Source of the DNA: Bacteroidia bacterium
GTDB taxonomy: Bacteria > Bacteroidota > Bacteroidia > AKYH767-A > OLB10
Direction of reading: 5' to 3'
Assembly (NCBI GenBank): GCA_016788165.1
Contig: JAEUTH010000042.1
Span: 225,347-289,346 of the forward strand
Length of the DNA: 64,000 nucleotides
Below the pieces are notes generated by a model, which had not been told where the DNA came from, did not search any database, and saw only the letters and a program-made list of their open reading frames with translations. Of the stretch, positions 9,454-17,145 are shown in pieces. Position 1 is the first letter of the stretch, and the number at the start of each line of letters is the position of its first letter. Made by a program: the position numbers and the translations under genes.

Positions 9454-9648
9454 TTGAAAAAACTTAATTACCAGCAAGCATACGATGCTTTACAGCGATT
9501 AATAGAAGAACTAGAAAATGACGCTTCTATTGATTTGATGCCCGGCAAAATAAAAGAAGCCATGCAACTACTACAGATATGTAAAAACAAACTACGTGAC
9601 GCTAACGATGCTTTAGAAGAAGCTAAAAATAAATCGGAAGAAAATTAA
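9454..9648 (+). CDS. xseB: Exodeoxyribonuclease VII small subunit
   Basis: This 64-aa helical protein begins KKLNYQQAYDALQRLIEELE, typical of XseB, and consists of two helices that bind the XseA coiled coil. It starts with TTG, as no in-frame ATG precedes the conserved region. Its TAA stop overlaps the mqnA ATG by one base (TAATG), implying coupled translation. Confidence 0.93.
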   Translation: MKKLNYQQAYDALQRLIEELENDASIDLMPGKIKEAMQLLQICKNKLRDANDALEEAKNKSEEN

Positions 9649-10406
9649 TGTCTATCAAAATAGCAGCCGTTTCATATCTTAATACTAAACCATTTTTATA
9701 TGGCTTGCAGCAATATAAAAATGATTTAAATATTGAAATAAACAGTTATGAACCGCATATATGCGCACAACAACTAATGCAAAACCATGCGCAAATTGGT
9801 TTGATACCGGTAGCTGCATTACCCGCTATACCACAAGCCCGGATTATTAGTAATTATTGCATCGGTGCCAATAAAGAAGTGGACTCCGTATTAATAGTAA
9901 GCAAAGTGCCAATTAAGATGGTTACACATTTGTATTTAGATTATCAATCGCGTACATCGGTATTGTTAGCACAAATACTTTTAAAGTTTTTCTGGCAAAA
10001 GGAGGTAATTTTACTTGCAGCAAACCCCGGCTACGAAAATGAAATAAACCATACTACAGCCGGTGTAATTATTGGCGACCGCGCCCTCAGGCTTAAAGCT
10101 CAGTTCGAATTTGTTTATGACTTGGCACAAGCATGGCATCAATATAAAAAACTACCATTTATGTTTGCTGCCTGGGTAAGTACCTTGCCCGTTTCAAATT
10201 CTTTTGAAACTAAATTTAATCAGGCATGTGCAGCAGGTTTAGCAGCCATTCCGGCAATTAACGAGGCATTACAAAAGCAGGCCAACTACTACCCCAACAC
10301 CTTAGATTACTTGTCGCATAAAATCAGCTACCAACGCAATGCAGCCAAAATGGAAGCTTTGAAACAATTTTTCGAGTTGATAAAACTTTTACCTGTATCT
10401 GCTTAA
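9648..10406 (+). CDS. mqnA: Chorismate dehydratase MqnA (futalosine menaquinone pathway)
   Basis: The 252-aa protein starts with the family hallmark IAAVSYLNTKPFLYGL and has the periplasmic-binding-protein-like fold of MqnA/MqnD. MqnA dehydrates chorismate to 3-(1-carboxyvinyl)oxybenzoate, the first committed step of the futalosine route to menaquinone. Other family features seen are IGLIPVAALPAIP (about residues 45-57) and GVIIGDRALRL (about 139-149). It overlaps xseB by 1 nt. MqnD shares the fold but differs at the N-terminus, so MqnA is preferred. It implies menaquinone-based respiration. Confidence 0.92.
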   Translation: MSIKIAAVSYLNTKPFLYGLQQYKNDLNIEINSYEPHICAQQLMQNHAQIGLIPVAALPAIPQARIISNYCIGANKEVDSVLIVSKVPIKMVTHLYLDYQSRTSVLLAQILLKFFWQKEVILLAANPGYENEINHTTAGVIIGDRALRLKAQFEFVYDLAQAWHQYKKLPFMFAAWVSTLPVSNSFETKFNQACAAGLAAIPAINEALQKQANYYPNTLDYLSHKISYQRNAAKMEALKQFFELIKLLPVSA

Positions 10407-10546
10407 ACATTCAGGTGCTTTTACAAAAAGACAAGCTATTTTATTTTCATCATTGTATGTTATGGTTTAATGCCCTACTTTAGGACGGTCGCGTTCTTTA
10501 CAGGCATAAAATTACTATTTATCATCAAACACTAAAACCATGTTAT

Positions 10547-12679
10547 ATGAAAACATACGATGAAAAACATATCAAAAACATTGTGCTGGCAGGTGCCCCA
10601 AAATCAGGTAAAACAACACTGTGCGAAACCATGTTATTTGAAGCCGGCATTATTCAACGCAGAGGCACCGTTGAAGAAAAAAACACCGTAAGCGATTATC
10701 ATGAAATTGAACAACAACGTGGCAGTAGTGTGTATGCTACCAGCATGCATACTGAGTGGAAAGACTATAAAATAAATATTATTGATACACCCGGTTTAAA
10801 CGATTTTATTGGCGAAGTAATAGCATCCATGCGTGTTTGCGATACAGTTGTTATGTTACTTAATGCACAACATGGCGTTGAAGTGGGCACACAACTTTTA
10901 TGGCATTATATTGACGCATACCGCAAACCCACTATTTTTTGTATCAATCAATGCGACCATGAAAAGAGCGACTTTTTTAATGCATACGAACAGGCACGAC
11001 AAACCTTTGGCAACGCAGTTACGTTAATGCAATATCCGTTACAACAAGGTGCCGATTTTCATGAAATAGTTGACTTGTTAAAAATGACGGTTTATCGTTT
11101 CGAAAAAAATGGCGGGAAACCCCAAAAATTACCCATACCCGACAGCGAAAAAGAAAGAGCAGAAAAACTACACAATGCCCTGGTTGAAAAAGCAGCAGAA
11201 AATGATGAGAAGTTGATGGAGCTCTATTTCGAAAAAGGCAACCTGGATGAAGATGAATTGCGCAAAGGCATTAAGGAAGGCATGATGCATCATGATGTAT
11301 TTCCGGTATTTTGCCTGAGTGCTAAAAATGACATGGGTAGCGGGCGTTTAATGGGCTTTATTGATAACGTTGCACCTTGCGCCATCGAAATGCCTGCCGA
11401 AAAAACAACTGAAGACATGGAGGTGCTTTGTGAAATAAACAAACCTGCTTCATTGTTTATTTTTAAAACCGTAATCGAGCCGCACTTAGGCAAGCTTAGT
11501 TATTTTAAAGTAATGCGTGGCGAAGTAAATGCAGGTATGGATTTGCAAAATGAAATTACCGGTACAACCGAAAGATTAAACCAACTGTTTATTACCGATG
11601 GAAAAAACCGTAACCCAATTGGTACTTTAAAAGCGGGTGATATTGGTTGTACATTAAAATTAAAAAACACCAATACCAATCATACGCTGAATGTAAAAGG
11701 CAACAACTTTACATTTCAGGATATATCATTTCCAACACCACGCATCAGAACCGGTATTGTAGCCAAAAACAAAGCCGATGATGAAAAGCTAAGCATGGCT
11801 TTACATGAAATACATGCAGGCGATTTAACGCTTATTGTCGAGCACTCGCAAGAGCTTAAGCAAACCTTATTACATGCCCAAGGCGACTTGCATTTGCAAA
11901 CCATTAAATGGACTTTAGAACATGTGTATAAAATCGAAAGTCAGTTTGTACCTGCGCGCATTTCTTACCGCGAAACCATACGCACCGCATCGTTAGCCAA
12001 TTACAGGCATAAAAAGCAATCGGGCGGTGCCGGCCAGTTTGGCGAAGTGCACATTAAAATAGAACCCTATTTTGAAGGCATGCCACAAGTTACTGAGTAT
12101 AGTGTACGCGATACCGAGGAGCATCCACTACCCTGGGGTGGCAAACTGGTTTTTAATAACTGTATTGTAGGTGGAGTAATTGATGCACGTTTTATACCGG
12201 CAATACAAAAAGGCATACTTGAAAAAATGCAGGAAGGCCCCTTAACCGGATCGCATGTATGCGATGTACGTGTAAGTGTTTATGATGGAAAAATGCATCC
12301 GGTTGACAGCAACGATATATCATTTAAAATTGCAGGTATGATGGCTTTTAAAGATGCTTTTCATTTAGCACAACCTCAACTGTTAGAACCTGTACAAGAA
12401 ATTGCCGTTACCATACCCGAAGAAATTTTAGGCGATGTAATGACTGAATTACAAGGCCGCAGAAGTATTATACTAGGCATTGATAACCACAATGGGATGC
12501 AAATAGTAAAAGCGCATACGCCTTTGGCCGAAATGGATAAATTGCAACAAGACCTGCGCAGTATATCACAAGGCCGCGGTTTTGTTAGCAGCAAGTTTCA
12601 TGATTATTTACCGGTACCAGCCGACTTGCAAATTAAACTTACCGATGCTTATAAAAAACAACAAACCGATGAGCATTAA
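10547..12679 (+). CDS. Elongation factor G paralogue with altered GTPase motifs
   Basis: The 710-aa product has the full EF-G domain order: G domain (about 1-280), domain II (about 295-390), III (about 400-475), IV (about 480-600) and V (about 605-695). The P-loop GAPKSGKT (16-23) is intact. Three other G-domain elements depart from canonical EF-G: switch I has RGSS instead of RGIT (58-61), the DTPGH motif reads DTPGL (Leu84 in place of the catalytic His), and NKxD reads NQCD (134-137). Bacteroidota carry such a second EF-G, and a Bacteroides EF-G2 has been reported to work without GTP hydrolysis. This gene is probably of that type, not the main fusA, which normally lies in the str operon. 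No tetracycline-resistance-type features are evident. Confidence 0.85.
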   Translation: MKTYDEKHIKNIVLAGAPKSGKTTLCETMLFEAGIIQRRGTVEEKNTVSDYHEIEQQRGSSVYATSMHTEWKDYKINIIDTPGLNDFIGEVIASMRVCDTVVMLLNAQHGVEVGTQLLWHYIDAYRKPTIFCINQCDHEKSDFFNAYEQARQTFGNAVTLMQYPLQQGADFHEIVDLLKMTVYRFEKNGGKPQKLPIPDSEKERAEKLHNALVEKAAENDEKLMELYFEKGNLDEDELRKGIKEGMMHHDVFPVFCLSAKNDMGSGRLMGFIDNVAPCAIEMPAEKTTEDMEVLCEINKPASLFIFKTVIEPHLGKLSYFKVMRGEVNAGMDLQNEITGTTERLNQLFITDGKNRNPIGTLKAGDIGCTLKLKNTNTNHTLNVKGNNFTFQDISFPTPRIRTGIVAKNKADDEKLSMALHEIHAGDLTLIVEHSQELKQTLLHAQGDLHLQTIKWTLEHVYKIESQFVPARISYRETIRTASLANYRHKKQSGGAGQFGEVHIKIEPYFEGMPQVTEYSVRDTEEHPLPWGGKLVFNNCIVGGVIDARFIPAIQKGILEKMQEGPLTGSHVCDVRVSVYDGKMHPVDSNDISFKIAGMMAFKDAFHLAQPQLLEPVQEIAVTIPEEILGDVMTELQGRRSIILGIDNHNGMQIVKAHTPLAEMDKLQQDLRSISQGRGFVSSKFHDYLPVPADLQIKLTDAYKKQQTDEH

Positions 12680-12727
12680 TGTGCTTATACCAACTGTTAC
12701 AAATTAACGTTGGCTTAAGACTACGAT

Positions 12728-13930
12728 TTACGGCTTAAATATTTTTAATGCTTTTAAATCATTCCCGCCAATCATTTTAATGAGGTAGATACCTGCGGGC
12801 AAAAAATCAAGTGCCCACTTATTGCCTGCAAATAATTTATTTACAGCACACAGGTGGCCATACATATTAAAAACAACAACCTCTGTTGCTTTTTTTTGTG
12901 GTGCAGCGCTTAAAAATTGTCCATCCCATTGCAATAAGCTGTTGCTATTGCCTTGCGACATTAATGCAGTTGGCGTTGTTATGTATGTGCTCAAATCGAA
13001 ACTTCGCAATGCAGGAGGCACATTAATAATCAATTGTGTAAAGCGTTCATTGGTTATATAGCCTTTTGAATTAGCGTTATAAGTAATGCCTTCTATTTGC
13101 CCTAAAGTTATGGCACTACCTAAATTAAACTTGCGCTTATTACCGCTAAAAATTTTTCCGGGTTGGTAATCGTAAAGCATCCACAAAAAACAAGGTGCTG
13201 CAATGGTGTTATCATAACCTAATAAAACAATGGTACCTGCTTTATCAATAGCAGCCGAAGTTATCAGTCCGCCAACATTAAAACTATCAACTAAAGTAGC
13301 AGCATAATTACCGGGCAAGGTTGGCAGTATATAATGTTTCGTATATTTTGTTACCCAATCTTTGGTAAACAGATGTATGCTGTCGTTTAAAATAAAAAAT
13401 GCTTCAGCATCCCAGGGTGTATTATTTAATGCCGGATTAAAATTAACCTGATCGGCATAACTGTAAGTAATGCTTTGTGTACTAACCAATGGCATATTTA
13501 GTTGGCTTATTAAAGCTTTATAAAACTGCAAATTGGTTCGGTTGCCACTATTGTTACCAATATCGCCAATGTATATTGAATTGCTGTCGGCATCCATATC
13601 TTCCCAATCCATATTTGTAGCTTGCAGTGCTGTACTTTGCAAGGTATCACCGGTTACAACATCCATTTTAAATAACCGATTGTCTGTATCATCCACATGC
13701 ATCCATACATTACCATTGGTAGCAATCAAACCCGAACATTCATCTAACAACGGAGTTTGCAATGGTGCAATAATGCCGGTGTTAAGTGTGGTGTTAGCAT
13801 ACATACAACTGCCATCATTAATTATAGCCGATACATTATAGTTGATTGCTTGTGGGTCGGTACATCCTGTTTGGGCAATAATGGCTGAGTTTAGTCCAAA
13901 TAACAAGACTCCAAAAACTATTAGTTTCAT
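12728..13930 (-). CDS. T9SS-sorted secreted protein with predicted beta-propeller-like domain (paralogue of 27409-29367)
   Basis: The 400-aa protein has a signal peptide (about residues 1-19), then a CTDPQAINYNxxAxxxDGSC module (about 23-42) found in many Bacteroidota surface proteins. A long beta-rich domain follows (about 50-340) with WEDMDADSNSIYIGDIGNNSGNRTN near 107-131. The C-terminus (about 345-400) resembles a T9SS type A sorting domain, with LPAGIYLIKM and a terminal KIFKP. It aligns along its whole N-terminal two thirds with the 652-aa protein at 27409-29367. Catalytic residues are not apparent. Probably exported by type IX secretion and anchored at or released from the cell surface. 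Confidence 0.75.
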   Translation of the reverse strand: MKLIVFGVLLFGLNSAIIAQTGCTDPQAINYNVSAIINDGSCMYANTTLNTGIIAPLQTPLLDECSGLIATNGNVWMHVDDTDNRLFKMDVVTGDTLQSTALQATNMDWEDMDADSNSIYIGDIGNNSGNRTNLQFYKALISQLNMPLVSTQSITYSYADQVNFNPALNNTPWDAEAFFILNDSIHLFTKDWVTKYTKHYILPTLPGNYAATLVDSFNVGGLITSAAIDKAGTIVLLGYDNTIAAPCFLWMLYDYQPGKIFSGNKRKFNLGSAITLGQIEGITYNANSKGYITNERFTQLIINVPPALRSFDLSTYITTPTALMSQGNSNSLLQWDGQFLSAAPQKKATEVVVFNMYGHLCAVNKLFAGNKWALDFLPAGIYLIKMIGGNDLKALKIFKP

Positions 13931-13931
13931 T

Positions 13932-14915
13932 TTATTTTAATATAACTTCGATGGCACCTAAGCCATATTTTTGTATAGAGGCCGGCTTGTGCACAATACC
14001 TTTGTAATCGTTTAGCTCGGCAATAATTTTTTGTTTTAAAATACCATTGCCAATACCATGAATAAAAGTTAGGGACTTTCTACGTTGCACAATGGCATTA
14101 TCTAAAGCCTGCCTGAAATGTTGTAATTGAATTTGCAAAGTTTCGGCCGCAGCTACTTGCTTATCGGGTAATATGGCTTCAATATGCAAGTCAACCTCAA
14201 GCATGCTACTATATTCAAAAACATCGGTTTTTGCTTTTGTACTTTTAGGTTGAAAAGCCTGTTTTAATTTTTCTATATGAAATGTTTCTAACGGAAGTGC
14301 AGGTTGTAAAACAGTTTGTATTTGTGCAAATATGTAATGACCACTTAAATGTGGATTACTTTGTGCCAAAGTTGGTAATGCAACGGGCAATTGCATTTCA
14401 ATAGGTTTTTTAATTTCGGAAACATCGGCTACTTCAAAAGCTTGAAAAACCAAACGATGTTTGGCGCTCACATCACCTCTTAACAGCTCTTTACAATGCA
14501 ATAAGGTATAAGCAGGCATTATTCCATAAAACAAGTTGGTTATTGTATTTTCTGATTTAAGCCAAAGCGCGCCAACATATTTTGTTGGCTGATTATTGTC
14601 AATATAAATACCAACGGGGCCGGTGGTAATTTGGTTTACTACTGCAGGTGCCGTAATAATGTGTAAACCCTCATTAACTGAAAAATGCACAGGTAATACG
14701 GTTTCATCGGCTTGAGGAGCCTCCTTTTTACCAAAAAAAGCATCCAGCTTTTGCGCACCACTTGCCAATTTAATTAACTCATTTTGGTGTACATCCATCG
14801 GCAACCCATCAACCTCAACCTGCACAAGCTCGTTGGCAAGTAAAGCAATCACCACACCATTTAATGCTTCATTTTTAAACGTAACCTTATCTCCAATTTT
14901 AAAACTGTTAACCAT
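13932..14915 (-). CDS. DUF2027 / Smr domain protein
   Basis: The 327-aa protein starts with a small KOW/Tudor-like barrel (about residues 1-50, FKIGDKVTFKNEALNGVV), then has a DUF2027-type middle region (about 65-215). It ends in a Smr domain (about 240-327) with the DLH motif (VDLHIEAIL) and the HGxGxG motif (HGIGNG). Smr domains bind or nick nucleic acids and occur at the end of MutS2, but there is no MutS ATPase here. The product may act on RNA/ribosomes or DNA, and the substrate is unknown. One nucleotide separates it from the downstream T9SS gene. A -7 box lies 29-36 nt upstream. Confidence 0.85.
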   Translation of the reverse strand: MVNSFKIGDKVTFKNEALNGVVIALLANELVQVEVDGLPMDVHQNELIKLASGAQKLDAFFGKKEAPQADETVLPVHFSVNEGLHIITAPAVVNQITTGPVGIYIDNNQPTKYVGALWLKSENTITNLFYGIMPAYTLLHCKELLRGDVSAKHRLVFQAFEVADVSEIKKPIEMQLPVALPTLAQSNPHLSGHYIFAQIQTVLQPALPLETFHIEKLKQAFQPKSTKAKTDVFEYSSMLEVDLHIEAILPDKQVAAAETLQIQLQHFRQALDNAIVQRRKSLTFIHGIGNGILKQKIIAELNDYKGIVHKPASIQKYGLGAIEVILK

Positions 14916-14943
14916 TATATACTTGTAAATTGATTATGGGGCA

Positions 14944-14951
14944 CAAATATA
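14944..14951 (-). promoter_or_regulatory. Bacteroidota -7 box upstream of the DUF2027/Smr gene
   Basis: The minus strand reads TATATTTG (TAnnTTTG), with TTG 17 nt upstream at 14969-14971. It predicts a leader of about 25 nt. Confidence 0.5.
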
Positions 14952-15033
14952 GCAGCCCAAAATTTAGCCAAGCCCCATATTTATCAGGTATAATGCCCTA
15001 ATACAGTAAATTTTAAAAAATGGACAGTAGGCA

Positions 15034-15063
15034 TTTGTTTTATTACTAATTATGCTACATTTG
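15034..15063 (+). promoter_or_regulatory. rpsU: Bacteroidota-type promoter of rpsU
   Basis: TTTG at 15034-15037, an 18-nt spacer, then TACATTTG at 15056-15063 followed by CACCCC. This is a perfect match to the -33/-7 consensus and predicts a leader of about 18 nt before the rpsU ATG. Confidence 0.75.
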
Positions 15064-15085
15064 CACCCCTCAAATTAAAAATCAA

Positions 15086-15277
15086 ATGCTAATAGTTCCT
15101 ATCAAAGAAAACGAGTCGATAGACAAGGCCCTTAAAAAATTTAAGAAGAAATTCGAAAAAACCGGTGCAGTTAAGCAATTACGCTCGCGTCAGGCTTTCG
15201 AAAAACCATCTGTTGCTCGTAGAACTGAGGTTAAAAAAGCCGTTTACAAGGCTCAAATGAACCGCAGCGAAGACTAA
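15086..15277 (+). CDS. rpsU: 30S ribosomal protein S21
   Basis: The 63-aa basic protein has the S21 pattern: MLIVPIKENESIDKALKKFKK followed by a helical, arginine/lysine-rich body (RSRQAFEKPSVARRTEVKKA). S21 sits on the 30S platform near the anti-Shine-Dalgarno region. The gene has its own consensus promoter and a strong terminator, so it is likely a monocistronic, highly expressed unit. rpsU-xerC-hpf is a conserved order in Bacteroidota. Confidence 0.97.
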   Translation: MLIVPIKENESIDKALKKFKKKFEKTGAVKQLRSRQAFEKPSVARRTEVKKAVYKAQMNRSED

Positions 15278-15309
15278 ACATATACCTGAATAAGGTTTCC
15301 CAGATATGC

Positions 15310-15349
15310 ATCGGCAACTGAATTATTTCGGTTGCCGATTTTTTTTTTC
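15310..15349 (+). terminator. Intrinsic terminator after rpsU
   Basis: The hairpin pairs 15310-15322 with 15327-15339 (13 bp including one G-T pair, 4-nt loop), with a GC-rich base ATCGGCAAC/GTTGCCGAT, followed by a run of ten T. Confidence 0.9.
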
Positions 15350-15382
15350 ACTACGCCTCAATAAATTTTATAAAAAGTTGTT

Positions 15383-15412
15383 ATTGATTGGGCATATTAA
15401 ATTGTACATTTA
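15383..15412 (+). promoter_or_regulatory. xerC: Possible promoter of xerC
   Basis: ATTG at 15383-15386, 18-nt spacer, TACATTTA at 15405-15412: each box is one base from consensus. It lies after the rpsU terminator and 19 nt before the xerC ATG. Confidence 0.4.
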
Positions 15413-15430
15413 CTACGTAAGATAAAGCCG

Positions 15431-16321
15431 ATGATTACTGAAAAGTTTTTGAGTTACCTCACTTTTGAAAAACGATATTCGGCACATACCATACTTGCCT
15501 ATCAAACCGATTTAGCACAATTTTTTATTTATGTCGAAGCGCAATATCAAACGGTTGACATAACTGCAATAAATCATTTTATAATACGCTCGTGGGTTGT
15601 AAGTTTGATGGAGGCAAAATTAAATCCACGGTCTGTAAACCGAAAAATAACCGTTTTAAAAACATTTTATAAATTTTTGCTGTTGCAGGGTTTGGTGAGT
15701 AATAACCCCATGGAAAAAATTGTTGCCCCTAAAACAGCTAAACGATTGCCGGTTTTTGTAGATAAACCTAAAATGAATAAGGTGCTTGATGTGCAGCATT
15801 TTAGTGATGACTTTTTAGGCAAACGCAACAGGTTAATACTGGAGTTATTTTACGCCACCGGTGTACGCCTAAGCGAACTTTGTGCAGTCACACTTAATCA
15901 AATTTCGTTAGATAGCCTGCAAATAAAAGTTTTGGGCAAACGAAACAAAGAGCGCATTATTCCATTTAATCAACATCTGATACCCTTGCTGCATGATTAC
16001 TTACAAATGCGTAAACAAGTTACAGGCAGTTTACAAACAGAAATCAATCAGCTTTTAATAACCGATAAAGCAAAGCCTGTTACAGGAAAACAAATTTATC
16101 ACATTGTACGAAACAGTTTAGGGCAACATACCACCTTGCAAAAGCGAAGCCCACATGTGTTGCGTCATACTTTTGCCACACATTTATTAGATAATGGTGC
16201 TGATATAAATGCCATAAAGGAATTATTGGGTCATAGCAGTTTAGCTGCAACACAGGTTTATACGCATAATACTATAGAGAAATTAAAAAACATCCATAAA
16301 CAAGCGCATCCGCGCAACTAA
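15431..16321 (+). CDS. xerC: Tyrosine recombinase XerC/XerD family
   Basis: The 296-aa protein has the usual Xer length with an N-terminal SAM-like DNA-binding domain (about residues 1-90) and a catalytic domain (about 105-290). All catalytic residues are visible: R146, K170, H242, R245, H268 and the nucleophile Y277. Xer recombinases resolve chromosome dimers at dif. Location between rpsU and hpf matches the Bacteroidota gene usually called xerC. No attachment site, excisionase or phage gene is near, so it is not an element integrase. Choice between XerC and XerD is by context only. Confidence 0.9.
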   Translation: MITEKFLSYLTFEKRYSAHTILAYQTDLAQFFIYVEAQYQTVDITAINHFIIRSWVVSLMEAKLNPRSVNRKITVLKTFYKFLLLQGLVSNNPMEKIVAPKTAKRLPVFVDKPKMNKVLDVQHFSDDFLGKRNRLILELFYATGVRLSELCAVTLNQISLDSLQIKVLGKRNKERIIPFNQHLIPLLHDYLQMRKQVTGSLQTEINQLLITDKAKPVTGKQIYHIVRNSLGQHTTLQKRSPHVLRHTFATHLLDNGADINAIKELLGHSSLAATQVYTHNTIEKLKNIHKQAHPRN

Positions 16322-16412
16322 CATTTTTATTTATTAATAGTTAAAACATATGTAGAATTTACATTTTATTTGAAATCTCTCTTTAATTATTTAACCCTTC
16401 AATTTATTAGTT

Positions 16413-16712
16413 ATGAAATTAAAAGTGCACAGTATTCATTTTGATGCCGACAAAAAGCTTATTGCTTTCGTAGAAGAAAAAGTAGATAAGCTCCTTACCT
16501 TCTTCGATCATATTATTGATGGCGAAGTTTATTTAAAATTAGATAAGGCCGAAAACTCGAAAAATAAAATAGCAGAAATTAAACTGCATGCTCCCGGCAA
16601 AACACTTTTTGCAAAAGAACAATGCGTAAGTTTTGAAGAAGCAACCGATTTGGCAGTTGATGCCTTGCGAAAACAACTATCGAAGCATAAAGAAAAAGTT
16701 AAAAATTTATAA
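16413..16712 (+). CDS. hpf: Ribosome hibernation-promoting factor, short form
   Basis: The 99-aa protein is of the HPF/RaiA (YfiA) family with the beta-alpha-beta-beta-beta-alpha layout: KLKVHSIHFDADKKLIAFVEEKV at the start and AVDALRKQLSKHKEKVK at the end. It lacks the C-terminal dimerisation domain of long HPF. These factors bind the 30S decoding region and stabilise resting ribosomes. A GC-rich terminator follows 8 nt downstream of the stop. Confidence 0.93.
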   Translation: MKLKVHSIHFDADKKLIAFVEEKVDKLLTFFDHIIDGEVYLKLDKAENSKNKIAEIKLHAPGKTLFAKEQCVSFEEATDLAVDALRKQLSKHKEKVKNL

Positions 16713-16719
16713 TTAAAAT

Positions 16720-16743
16720 GCCCGCCAATAGCGGGCTTTTTAA
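16720..16743. terminator. Intrinsic terminator after hpf
   Basis: GCCCGC (16720-16725) pairs with GCGGGC (16731-16736) across a 5-nt loop, followed by TTTTT. It lies between convergent genes and has an A/T tract on both sides, so it may serve both strands. Confidence 0.85.
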
Positions 16744-16744
16744 T

Positions 16745-17119
16745 TTATTGTGCATAGCTTACAAATTCGTGCCGTAAGTCATGGTACAGTTTTTCAAAGG
16801 TTTGTAACTGATCAAACACACTATCCTTTAACATCTGAATACCCTGTTTGGTTTTATCAACACCATGTTGTTGTAAGTGTACCAATTCGTTTTCAAACTG
16901 CTTAATATCATGCCTTAAAATATCCAATACTTCTCTTTGCAGTATAAACTGATTTTGGAAATGCTCTATCATCGCTTTAGCGTCAGTACTTTGTGCTAAA
17001 ACACTTTTTTGTTCAAGTACTTGTTCATGCTGTGCCAGATCTGATTTATAAAACTGCAGTTTGGCTAACCATTCATGATGCTCATCTTGTAAAGATTGAA
17101 ATTGTTGCTGGGTGTGCAT
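16745..17119 (-). CDS. Small coiled-coil protein of unknown function
   Basis: I do not recognise this 124-aa protein. It has no signal peptide or membrane segment. Almost the whole length is predicted helical and coiled coil, rich in Gln, His, Leu and Lys, with heptad-like spacing through residues 10-115. It is a cytosolic-looking protein located 26 nt downstream of the PKD/T9SS gene on the same strand and ends at the shared hpf terminator. No function can be proposed. Confidence 0.6.
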   Translation of the reverse strand: MHTQQQFQSLQDEHHEWLAKLQFYKSDLAQHEQVLEQKSVLAQSTDAKAMIEHFQNQFILQREVLDILRHDIKQFENELVHLQQHGVDKTKQGIQMLKDSVFDQLQTFEKLYHDLRHEFVSYAQ

Positions 17120-17145
17120 GGCTTTAATATTTAGAGTTTAAACTT

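Noticed and set aside
15431..16321. Tyrosine recombinase as evidence for an integrated mobile element
   Set aside because: It sits in the conserved rpsU-xerC-hpf order with no excisionase, attachment repeats or phage genes nearby.
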